Positions 1 to 6,102 of a stretch of 8,273 nucleotides of DNA are shown here, in pieces. A program made the position numbers and the translations under genes. Below the pieces are notes generated by a model. The model ran no database searches. It worked only from the letters and a program-made list of their open reading frames with translations, and had not been told where the DNA came from. Source of the stretch: Actinomycetota bacterium (GTDB lineage Bacteria > Actinomycetota > Actinomycetes > S36-B12 > UBA5976); contig CANJRK010000033.1 in NCBI GenBank assembly GCA_947476765.1, positions 1 through 8,273 of the forward strand, in the 5' to 3' direction. Each line of letters opens with the position of its first letter. The stretch's first letter is position 1.

Positions 1-264
1 CCGAATCAAGATGGTGCGCCGCGACCACCGATCAATGAAGACCCCTACAAATGGACCGATTACAGAATATGGCAAAAGGAGAATTGCAAACGCCAAAGCG
101 ATTTTTCGAGGATCGGATTCCCGCTGTGGAGAAAACAGTACAAAAGTGGCAAGTGCAGTTTGAAGTAATCCATCGCCAGCTTGTCCAAATATTCGAACCG
201 CTAGCAATTCGCGGGCATTGGCAAAACGCAAAACTGAAAGCGCACTAATGCTGGGACGGTTCAC
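1..264 (-). CDS. MFS transporter, N-terminal part (runs off the left edge)
   Basis: Reading the minus strand from about base 264 gives 88 codons without a stop up to the window edge. The product starts MNRPSISALSVLRF (V read as M) and contains two likely membrane helices: one around RIFGQAGDGLLQTALATFVLF and one around IALAFAILLLPYSVIGPFVG. These are followed directly by GVFIDRWSRR, which fits MFS motif A (G-x-x-x-D-R-x-x-R-R) in the loop after helix 2. That is the expected position, so this is most likely a 12-helix inner-membrane permease; the substrate cannot be told from this piece. The start is uncertain. GTG at 264 has a TANNNT box (TAGCGT) 7 bases upstream, which would suit a leaderless start. 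GTG at 273 is also in frame and has an AGGT only 3 bases before it. The gene lies downstream of the ino1 terminator on the same strand, so it probably has its own promoter. Confidence 0.8.
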   Translation of the reverse strand, partial: MNRPSISALSVLRFANARELLAVRIFGQAGDGLLQTALATFVLFSPQRESDPRKIALAFAILLLPYSVIGPFVGVFIDRWSRRTILIR

Positions 265-315
265 TTGATTCACGCTACCTGCATTGTTGCCAAAAACCCA
301 TAATGCCGAAGAAAT

Positions 316-350
316 ACTAAGGGCCACCAGTTGATCTGATGGCCCTTAGT
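316..350 (-). terminator. Probable intrinsic terminator after ino1
   Basis: An 11-bp perfect inverted repeat (ACTAAGGGCCA at 316-326 and its complement at 340-350) encloses a 13-base loop. Within the loop CAG and CTG can add three more pairs. Read on the minus strand it lies about 50 bases after the ino1 stop and is followed by ATTTCTTC, a moderate U-rich tail. It should end ino1 transcripts and insulate the downstream MFS gene. It might work partly in the other direction too, but the plus-strand side has no U run. Confidence 0.7.
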
Positions 351-360
351 TAAAGGAGGC

Positions 361-384
361 CGCTTAAGAATTAAACCTTAAGCG
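361..384 (-). other. Second hairpin between ino1 and the terminator
   Basis: CGCTTAAG (361-368) and CTTAAGCG (377-384) form an 8-bp perfect inverted repeat with an 8-base A+T-rich loop. It lies just after the ino1 stop codon on the minus strand and upstream of the stronger terminator stem. It has no U tract, so it is more likely a transcript-end stabilising hairpin or a helper for the terminator than a terminator by itself. Confidence 0.45.
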
Positions 385-398
385 CTAGGTATTACAAC

Positions 399-1469
399 TT
401 ACTTTCCAGCGATGAAGTCTTCGACTTCTTGACGGCACTTAGTGTCGTCATACTGCACCGGCGGACTCTTCATAAAGTAACTAGATGCGCTTAGGATCGG
501 CCCGCCAATTCCGCGGTCCTTTGCAATCTTGCAAGCACGAATAGCGTCAATGATTACACCAGCTGAGTTAGGTGAATCCCAAACTTCTAGTTTGTATTCC
601 AAGCTCAATGGCACATCGCCGAATGCGCGACCTTCCAGGCGAACAAAAGCCCATTTGCGATCATCTAACCAAGCAACGTAGTCACTTGGTCCAATGTGAA
701 CATTGCGCGGATCAATATTGTCGCGCAGCTGCGAAGTAACAGACTGAGTCTTTGAAATCTTCTTAGATTCCAAGCGGTCACGCTCCAGCATGTTCATAAA
801 GTCCATGTTGCCGCCAACATTTAGTTGGTAGGTGCGATCGACAGTTACGCCACGGTCTTCGAATAACTTGGCTAGCACTCGGTGCGTAATTGTGGCACCG
901 ACCTGGCTCTTAATGTCATCACCAACGATTGGCACGCCAGCTGCGGTGAACTTATCAGCCCACTCCTTTGTGCCTGCGATAAATACTGGCAACGCGTTTA
1001 CAAAGCCAACGCCAGCATCGATTGCGCATTGTGCGTAAAACTTTGCTGCATCTTCAGAGCCAACCGGCAAGTAGCAAACCAATACGTCTACTTTGGCGTC
1101 TTTTAATGCTTTAACTACATCAACAGGTGTGTCATCAGATTCAACAACCATGTCTCGGTAGTACTTGCCAAGTCCGTCATAAGTGTGTCCACGCATAACC
1201 GTGATACCAGTTGGTGGCACATCTGAGAACTTGATGGTGTTGTTTTCACTCGCAAAGATTGCATCTGAAAGGTCTTGTCCAACCTTCTTGGCATCTACGT
1301 CGAATGCAGCAACAAACTTCACATCTTTAACGTGATAGTCACCGAATTGCACATGCATAAGTCCTGGAACTTGTGCTTTTGGATCAGCGTCTTTGTAGTA
1401 CTCAACGCCTTGTACTAGCGACGACGCACAGTTACCTACGCCAACGATCGCTACTCTAACTTCACTCAC
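399..1469 (-). CDS. ino1: myo-Inositol-1-phosphate synthase
   Basis: This 356-residue protein is a full-length actinobacterial inositol-3-phosphate synthase. The enzyme isomerises glucose-6-phosphate to inositol phosphate with NAD+ as internal redox cofactor. It is the first step towards phosphatidylinositol and related inositol compounds, and acts in the cytosol. Visible marks are the Rossmann glycine-rich loop GVGNCASS (10-17), GDDIKSQVGATITHR (183-197), NVGGNMDFMNM (217-227), WDSPNSAGVIIDAIR (297-311) followed by CKIAKDRGIGGP, and MKSPP (333-337). These segments hold the conserved lysines and aspartates of the active site in this family. The start is GTG at 1469, with a strong AGGAGG (1476-1481) 6 bases upstream. 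The gene follows padR by 39 bases with no visible terminator or promoter between them, so the two are probably co-transcribed and PadR may control ino1. Nothing is truncated. Confidence 0.96.
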   Translation of the reverse strand: MSEVRVAIVGVGNCASSLVQGVEYYKDADPKAQVPGLMHVQFGDYHVKDVKFVAAFDVDAKKVGQDLSDAIFASENNTIKFSDVPPTGITVMRGHTYDGLGKYYRDMVVESDDTPVDVVKALKDAKVDVLVCYLPVGSEDAAKFYAQCAIDAGVGFVNALPVFIAGTKEWADKFTAAGVPIVGDDIKSQVGATITHRVLAKLFEDRGVTVDRTYQLNVGGNMDFMNMLERDRLESKKISKTQSVTSQLRDNIDPRNVHIGPSDYVAWLDDRKWAFVRLEGRAFGDVPLSLEYKLEVWDSPNSAGVIIDAIRACKIAKDRGIGGPILSASSYFMKSPPVQYDDTKCRQEVEDFIAGK

Positions 1470-1495
1470 TGTAAGCCTCCTAGTTGTCAGTGAAT
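1464..1495 (-). promoter_or_regulatory. Hairpin presenting the ino1 ribosome binding site
   Basis: On the minus-strand transcript ATTCACTG (1488-1495) can pair with CAGTGAGT (1464-1471), seven Watson-Crick pairs and one U-G. The 16-base loop carries the AGGAGG Shine-Dalgarno sequence, and the GTG start codon lies in the 3' arm. The fold would leave the Shine-Dalgarno exposed while tying up the start codon. The stem is short, so it could be chance. Confidence 0.3.
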
Positions 1496-1508
1496 TTTTC
1501 TTGCGGTC

Positions 1509-2099
1509 TTACTTTTTATTAACTTGCGAGACTTGGGCGTTACCGCTACTTGCGGTGCCCTGTGATTGCTCTCGCGAGATAAGTTCATTTAGCCATCGCA
1601 CTTCACGCTCAAGCGCATCTAGTCCATGCTGTTGAAGCTCCAAAGTGTAAGAGTCCAAACGTTCTCGACCCTTAGATAAATTTGTTTGAAGAGTTTCCAA
1701 ACGTTCTTCCACGCGACTACGACGGCCCTGCAAAATATGAATTCGAGTGTCAACTTCAGTTTGCCCAAAGAGTGACATGCGTACGGCAAAAGTGTCATCG
1801 TCCCAAGCACCTGGCCCGCTATCGGCAACTATCGCATTGAAATGCGCCAACCCAGCGTCAGTCAAGGCATATGTAATGCGCGCGCGTTTTGGATATTTTC
1901 CAGTTCCAACTTCATCTTGCTCAACGAGAAGTCCACGTTCCACTAAGGACTTAAGCGCCGGATACAGGGCGCCATATGAAATAGTGCTGAAAAGTCCAAG
2001 AACTGAAATCAAGCGCTTACGAAGTTCGTAGCCATGCTGCGGAGTTTGGGCAAGCACGCCAAGGATTGCCAGCTCTAGAGCAGCAGATCTTTTGGCCAC
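1509..2099 (-). CDS. PadR-family transcriptional regulator
   Basis: The 196-residue product has a PadR winged helix-turn-helix at the N terminus: AALELAILGVLAQTPQHGYELRK (6-28), the recognition region SYGALYPALKSLVERGLL (41-58), and the wing ending in KRARITYALTDAG (71-83). The C-terminal half (about 115-180) is Arg/Glu/Leu-rich and looks like the helical dimerisation arm of the longer PadR type; the last 16 residues are polar and probably loose. I chose GTG at 2099, which has GGAAG 4 bases upstream. The reading frame stays open to an ATG at 2183, but that longer form would translate a 27-base palindrome, and the extra residues match nothing in the family. The gene is divergent from the DUF5318-PBP pair and 39 bases ahead of ino1, in the same relative position as Rv0047c in Mycobacterium. 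It probably represses its own promoter and perhaps both flanking units; the effector is unknown. Confidence 0.9.
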   Translation of the reverse strand: MAKRSAALELAILGVLAQTPQHGYELRKRLISVLGLFSTISYGALYPALKSLVERGLLVEQDEVGTGKYPKRARITYALTDAGLAHFNAIVADSGPGAWDDDTFAVRMSLFGQTEVDTRIHILQGRRSRVEERLETLQTNLSKGRERLDSYTLELQQHGLDALEREVRWLNELISREQSQGTASSGNAQVSQVNKK

Positions 2100-2116
2100 A
2101 ACGCTTCCAAACCTTG

Positions 2117-2122
2117 AGAATA
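2117..2122 (-). promoter_or_regulatory. Possible -10 box for padR-ino1
   Basis: TATTCT on the minus strand fits the TANNNT pattern and would place a start of transcription about 10 bases before the padR GTG codon. A second candidate, TATCCT, overlaps it at 2122-2127. No good -35 hexamer is present. The palindrome at 2129-2155 covers the spacer and the -35 position, so a bound repressor would block RNA polymerase here. Confidence 0.4.
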
Positions 2123-2128
2123 GGATAA

Positions 2129-2155
2129 TTAGATGTATCAAATTGATACATCTAA
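2129..2155. promoter_or_regulatory. 27-base perfect palindrome, candidate PadR operator
   Basis: TTAGATGTATCAA (2129-2141) and its exact complement (2143-2155) flank a single A at 2142, giving 13 perfect pairs. The core ends ATGT...ACAT agree with the dyad operators known for PadR proteins such as Bacillus PadR and Lactococcus LmrR, though the spacing here is longer. It is in the divergent gap, 30 bases before the padR start and about 95 bases before the DUF5318 start, which is the usual place for an autoregulatory site serving two directions. That PadR from this window binds it is an inference. Confidence 0.75.
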
Positions 2156-2238
2156 AGGATACAGTCTGGCCGTGATCCTGCAAATCTGGACTGCATGGGG
2201 TTCAGATTGGGGGAATACCGCCCTAATTCAATGGGTTT

Positions 2239-2245
2239 AAGGTGG
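2239..2245 (+). promoter_or_regulatory. Ribosome binding site of the DUF5318 gene
   Basis: AAGGTGG ends 4 bases before the ATG at 2250. It decides the start of a gene whose first 40 residues are not part of the conserved family core, since no in-frame ATG or GTG occurs closer to that core. Confidence 0.6.
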
Positions 2246-2249
2246 TCAG

Positions 2250-2759
2250 ATGAGCAGGCCCGGTTCCCACCAGAGTATTTCTGGAATTCGCGCTGGGGGC
2301 TTGAGCTCCGAGCCACCCCGCCCTATCCCGTATCCAGCCGAAGACGTCGCCGACCCAGTTAGACCAAGACATGTCCTGGATTACGTACTTGCACGCCGCG
2401 CGGTATTGGAGCAAATAAAGCACGATGCATTATTGCGCGAGCAAGTTTGCGATGCAGATCCTTATCTACTTCGCGCAGCTAAACATCACGGGGAAAACAC
2501 CGAACGAGTGTGTCCAATGTGCGCTAAGAGCGAACTAGTACATGTGACATATGTCTTTGGAGATGACTTGGGGTATTTCTCGGGCAGAGTGAAATCTTCA
2601 ACAGATTTGCCAGTTTTAGCCCGTGAGTATGGACATTTTCGAGTCTATGTTGTGGAAGTTTGCATTAAGTGTGGGTGGAATCATTTACATATGTCTTACG
2701 TATTGGGTGATGGCTCGCCACGTACTCCACCGCGTGAGCCCAGAGATGTGTTGAAATAG
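2250..2759 (+). CDS. DUF5318 family protein with a likely zinc ribbon
   Basis: A 169-residue protein of unknown function that I recognise as DUF5318, the family of M. tuberculosis Rv0049. Conserved-looking stretches are HVLDYVLARRAVLEQI (41-56), VCDADPYLLRAAKHHGE (66-82), CPMC (88-91), and VVEVCIKCGWNHLHMSYVLG (134-153) with CIKC at 138-141. Two CxxC pairs about 50 residues apart, in a small soluble protein, suggest one bound zinc. No signal peptide or membrane helix is seen. The first 40 residues are Pro/Ser/Arg-rich and lie outside the family core as I remember it. The gene is 4 bases ahead of the PBP gene, an association kept across actinobacteria, so it may help cell-wall synthesis or its control; the sequence itself gives no reaction. 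The mRNA probably starts near or in the palindrome, which would place the gene under PadR. Confidence 0.88.
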   Translation: MSRPGSHQSISGIRAGGLSSEPPRPIPYPAEDVADPVRPRHVLDYVLARRAVLEQIKHDALLREQVCDADPYLLRAAKHHGENTERVCPMCAKSELVHVTYVFGDDLGYFSGRVKSSTDLPVLAREYGHFRVYVVEVCIKCGWNHLHMSYVLGDGSPRTPPREPRDVLK

Positions 2760-2763
2760 ATGA

Positions 2764-4938
2764 ATGGCCAACTATCCGCGTAAAGACAAACGTGGACTTA
2801 TGCGTTTTATTCCGTCATTGCGACAAATCTTCCTACTTGCCTTTCTCGGATTTGGTGCTGCAGTAATTGCATTGGCCGTTGCGGTAAAAGTCATCGCAGT
2901 ACCATCGCCAAGTCAGATTTCTACGGCCCAAACCACAATCTTGTATTACGACGACGGCGTTACTGAACTTGGCAGACTTGGTGAAGCCAACCGAGTCTCA
3001 GTTGAGTTTGATCAAATTCCACTTCAAGCACAACAGGCCATACTGGCTGCCGAAGATCGAGAATTTTATAGTCATGGCGGATTTTCAATACGTGGCATTT
3101 CCCGGGCAGTCTTTACCAATGTTGTTGGTGCAACTGGAGCTGGTGGCGGATCAACCATTACGCAGCAATATGCAAAGAATGCCTATTTAACGCGCGAGCG
3201 TACGGTAACTCGAAAATTGAAAGAACTAGTTCTGTCCATAAAGCTTGAAACCATAATTAGCAAAGATCAAATTTTGCAAGATTACTTAAACACGATTTAT
3301 TTTGGGCGTGGAGCATACGGAATTGAGAGCGGAGCCAATCAATATTTTGGCAAGAGCGTGAGTCAATTAGATATTTCCGAATCTGCAGTTTTGGCCGCTA
3401 TCGTGCAAGCCCCAAATGGACTAGCTCCAGAAGATAATTTGGATGGACTAACTGCGCGCTGGAACTATGTTCTTGACGGGATGGTTGAGAAAGGCTGGAT
3501 TTCAAAAGCCGAACGCGACTCAATTACTTTTCCAAAAATCAAGCCGTATGAAGCAATAGATGTTTTTGGTGGACCGCAGGGATATCTAATTGAGCAAGTT
3601 CGACAAACCATGTACGCAAATGGAATTACTGAAGATCAAATCAACTTATCTGGCTTACGAGTAACGACTACTTTTAATAAAGTTGCGGAAGATGCAATGA
3701 TTACTGCAGTTGCTGAGCAAGGTCCAACCGAAAATATCGAGGGTTTGCGCATTGGTGTGGCATCGGTTCGCCCCGAAACGGGTGAAGTTGTTGCCATGTA
3801 TGGCGGATCTGACTATTTAAAAAATCAATTCAATAACGCAACACAAATGATTGGCCAAGCTGGGTCAACATTTAAACCTTTTACCCTTGCAGCTGCGCTT
3901 GAGAATGACATCACGCTCGCAACCACTTTCAGTGGAAAGAACAAAACAAAAGTGGGTACTTATGAAGTTGTGAACTACGGTGACAAGTCATTTGGAAAGC
4001 GCATCACGCTATTAAAAGCAACTGAGAATTCGGTAAATTCAGCGTATGTAGAGCTTGCCGACAAAGTGGGGCTGGAAACGGTATTCAATGCAGCAAAACG
4101 CGCAGGAATTCCAGCTGATGCAGTGGGCATGGAACCAAATCTGGCATTCACACTTGGCACCACCAGTCCACACGTAGTTGATATCGCAGCTGCCTATGCA
4201 ACCTTCGCATCGCGCGGCTTACAAGTTTCACCGTCTTACATTCGCTCCATTACAACTGGTAATGGTGAAATTATCTACAAACTTAATCCAAAACCAGTTC
4301 AGGCTTTCAGCACGGACATAGCTGACACAGTTACCTATGCCTTAGAAAAAGTTGTGCAAGTAGGTACTGGAAAAGCAGCCAAGGCACTCGGACGTCCGGT
4401 TGCTGGCAAAACTGGCACAACCAATGAGAACAAATCTGCGTTATTTGCGGGCTACACCCCAGAATTAGCTACTGCAGTTATGTTTGTTAAGGATGGTCCA
4501 GACGGTAAACCAATGACACTTTCCGGAACTGGTGGCATGACTTCGGTAACTGGTGGCTCATACCCAGCGCGAATTTTTACTGCTTACATGAAGGGTGCCC
4601 TGAAGGACGTTCCAGTTAAAAAGTTTGCAGGTTTACCAGCGGGACAACCAAATGGAGCACACCCAACTGATAGTCCAGCCCCTTTGCCAAGCCCCGTTGT
4701 GACAACACCATCGGCATCCCCAACTACGGTCGCGAAAATCTCAGTGCCGGATCTAACTGGACTTACTAAAGATGATGTAACCGCAGTTTTAGATACATTG
4801 AAACTCAAATACACCTTTGTGATGAACGATGGTTCACCGCTGCCATCAGATACAACACTTTTACTAGTAGTTAGTCAGATTCCGACTAAGGACACGATGG
4901 TTGTAGAAGGCACCATTGTTACAGTTTCACTGCAGTAG
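2764..4938 (+). CDS. Bifunctional penicillin-binding protein (class A PBP) with a PASTA domain
   Basis: This 724-residue membrane-anchored enzyme polymerises lipid II into glycan strands and cross-links the stem peptides outside the membrane; it corresponds in position to mycobacterial ponA1. After a basic cytosolic tail there is one membrane helix (about 21-46). The GT51 transglycosylase domain follows, with AAEDREFYSH (catalytic Glu97) and GGSTITQQYAKN (128-139). The transpeptidase domain has all three motifs: STFK (Ser368, Lys371), SVN (423-425) and KTGT (549-552). A Pro/Ser/Thr-rich linker (about 623-656) leads to one PASTA repeat (about 657-724), which usually binds peptidoglycan or beta-lactams. 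The start lies 4 bases after the DUF5318 stop with no clear Shine-Dalgarno, so translation is probably coupled. An out-of-frame ATG at 2760 overlaps it and would make only seven residues. The gene is complete, and convergent with the racemase-like gene. Confidence 0.95.
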   Translation: MANYPRKDKRGLMRFIPSLRQIFLLAFLGFGAAVIALAVAVKVIAVPSPSQISTAQTTILYYDDGVTELGRLGEANRVSVEFDQIPLQAQQAILAAEDREFYSHGGFSIRGISRAVFTNVVGATGAGGGSTITQQYAKNAYLTRERTVTRKLKELVLSIKLETIISKDQILQDYLNTIYFGRGAYGIESGANQYFGKSVSQLDISESAVLAAIVQAPNGLAPEDNLDGLTARWNYVLDGMVEKGWISKAERDSITFPKIKPYEAIDVFGGPQGYLIEQVRQTMYANGITEDQINLSGLRVTTTFNKVAEDAMITAVAEQGPTENIEGLRIGVASVRPETGEVVAMYGGSDYLKNQFNNATQMIGQAGSTFKPFTLAAALENDITLATTFSGKNKTKVGTYEVVNYGDKSFGKRITLLKATENSVNSAYVELADKVGLETVFNAAKRAGIPADAVGMEPNLAFTLGTTSPHVVDIAAAYATFASRGLQVSPSYIRSITTGNGEIIYKLNPKPVQAFSTDIADTVTYALEKVVQVGTGKAAKALGRPVAGKTGTTNENKSALFAGYTPELATAVMFVKDGPDGKPMTLSGTGGMTSVTGGSYPARIFTAYMKGALKDVPVKKFAGLPAGQPNGAHPTDSPAPLPSPVVTTPSASPTTVAKISVPDLTGLTKDDVTAVLDTLKLKYTFVMNDGSPLPSDTTLLLVVSQIPTKDTMVVEGTIVTVSLQ

Positions 4939-4956
4939 TTCTCGGGAGAGAAACTA
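4936..4956. terminator. Small hairpin between convergent genes, possible two-way terminator
   Basis: TAGTTCTC (4936-4943) pairs with GAGAAACTA (4948-4956) with one bulged A and a four-base loop. It begins in the PBP stop codon and ends one base before the stop codon of the opposing gene, filling the whole 18-base gap. It has no U run on either strand, so terminator function is uncertain. Confidence 0.35.
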
Positions 4957-6099
4957 TCAGTCCAGACCGGTAACTATGTCAAAACTTGTAGTGGTGTTTC
5001 GCACGTTGCACTCAAGTTGATCGCCAACCTTAAGCGACAAGTCATCACTCCAGAGCATAGACACCTGCATGTGTGGTGGCTCAACAAAATCTAAGTTTTT
5101 ACCGGCATAACTAAATGGTGATCGGACTTTTCCAACCGCTTGCGAAAATCCTTCTGCGATTGCAATTCCTTTTTTGCGCAATGAACTCGTGTTACTCGGT
5201 GCAGCCAAAGCAACGCCGTGTGCGGTACCACCACTAACAACAACTAATCGCTTGTTGTTTCCGCTGTCAGCTTGTTGGTATCCAACGTTCTGGCGATGTG
5301 TCATTTCGTGAATTTCCAGGATTGTTCCACGTACCTGAAATGCACTTGGCTCACCTAGCCACAAATTTGTTCCAAGGCGCACTTCGATTTTCAAATCAAA
5401 ATTGTAGTTTTGCATCATTTTTTTGAGTGCGTATATCTGTTTCTCTGATATATGAGAAAGGCTGATGCACTTTGGTAGTGAAAATTTAGTGGACATCTCT
5501 TCATACAAAACAATCCAATTCCAGATCTCAGACATGCTTTGCGAAAGCGTCGCCCCGTCGAAAGCAGATGAAATTTCTGTGGTCGCATTTACTTTAGAAG
5601 TTGATTGTGCGATAGGAAGGTGAAGCGAGAGACCTAAAACTCTTAAGTCACTAAAGTTAACGAGCGATTGCATGTCAAAGTGCAGCATTCCAAAACGTGA
5701 AAGTGACGTCCTGCCCTCTAAATAGATATTCTTTGCACCGGCAGAACGAGCTGAAGCTAAATCTGGGTTGCTGATAGTGACAAGGATTCGATCAGCATTA
5801 TGTTCTAAATGTTGACGCCATTGATTAACAGCAGCCTCATCAACGGAATTAAAGGGCTCCAGAACTAAAATTTCACCTGCAAAATCTGCAAGTGACTGTC
5901 CTAACTCCCAAACCGTGCCGATCGCAATTCGATGACAACCGAGGCCGGAAGATTCCCGCGCCAGGACAGCGCGTCCGAAGCCATACCCATTTCCCTTAAT
6001 GACTGGAACAAGTTCTGCACCAGCTGTTGCATGGTCATTCATTACCGAAACTAGATGGCCACGGAACTTCTTGGAGTCAATGTTTAGTGAAAATGTCAT
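4957..6099 (-). CDS. Alanine racemase-like PLP protein, catalytic tyrosine apparently missing
   Basis: The 380-residue protein has the two-domain plan of fold-type III alanine racemase. In the N-terminal barrel, VPVIKGNGYGFG (31-42) matches the PLP-lysine motif VVKxNAYGHG, with Lys35 as the Schiff-base residue. TSLSRFGM (131-138) matches TGMxRLG (substrate-carboxylate Arg), and VRLGTNLWLG (240-249) matches VRPGIxLYG (Arg facing the PLP ring nitrogen). The C-terminal part departs from the family: where GYADG carries the second catalytic base Tyr, this protein reads GGTAHG (290-295), and the C-terminal R-V-P-R-like motif is absent, although VSMLW (346-350) resembles VSMDQ. A normal two-base racemase is therefore doubtful; it could be an epimerase of another specificity, a PLP-binding partner of the FemX-like enzyme, or a decayed racemase. 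The start lies 3 bases after the upstream femX-like stop with a weak Shine-Dalgarno, implying coupled translation. It should not be taken as the cell's main Alr without evidence. Confidence 0.8.
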   Translation of the reverse strand: MTFSLNIDSKKFRGHLVSVMNDHATAGAELVPVIKGNGYGFGRAVLARESSGLGCHRIAIGTVWELGQSLADFAGEILVLEPFNSVDEAAVNQWRQHLEHNADRILVTISNPDLASARSAGAKNIYLEGRTSLSRFGMLHFDMQSLVNFSDLRVLGLSLHLPIAQSTSKVNATTEISSAFDGATLSQSMSEIWNWIVLYEEMSTKFSLPKCISLSHISEKQIYALKKMMQNYNFDLKIEVRLGTNLWLGEPSAFQVRGTILEIHEMTHRQNVGYQQADSGNNKRLVVVSGGTAHGVALAAPSNTSSLRKKGIAIAEGFSQAVGKVRSPFSYAGKNLDFVEPPHMQVSMLWSDDLSLKVGDQLECNVRNTTTSFDIVTGLD

Positions 6100-6102
6100 A
6101 AG

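Noticed and set aside
51..248. Plus-strand open frame of 65 codons
   Set aside because: It is the shadow of the minus-strand MFS gene, whose frame shows membrane helices and motif A; the plus-strand product has no recognisable feature and no Shine-Dalgarno.
352..359. AAAGGAGG on the plus strand, a near-perfect Shine-Dalgarno
   Set aside because: No start codon follows within a usable distance; the sequence lies between two hairpins of the minus-strand transcript.
2100..2183. A 28-residue longer PadR starting at ATG 2183
   Set aside because: It would translate across the 27-base palindrome and promoter region, and the extra residues are not family-like; the GTG at 2099 fits the usual PadR start.
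4584..4814. Minus-strand open frame antisense to the PBP linker and PASTA region
   Set aside because: It is an antisense shadow of a low-complexity Pro/Ser/Thr linker.
5418..5424. Run of seven T (AAAAAAA on the coding strand) in the racemase-like gene, a possible slippery site
   Set aside because: The frame stays open and coherent on both sides, encoding Lys-Lys-Met, with no downstream structure or alternative product evident.
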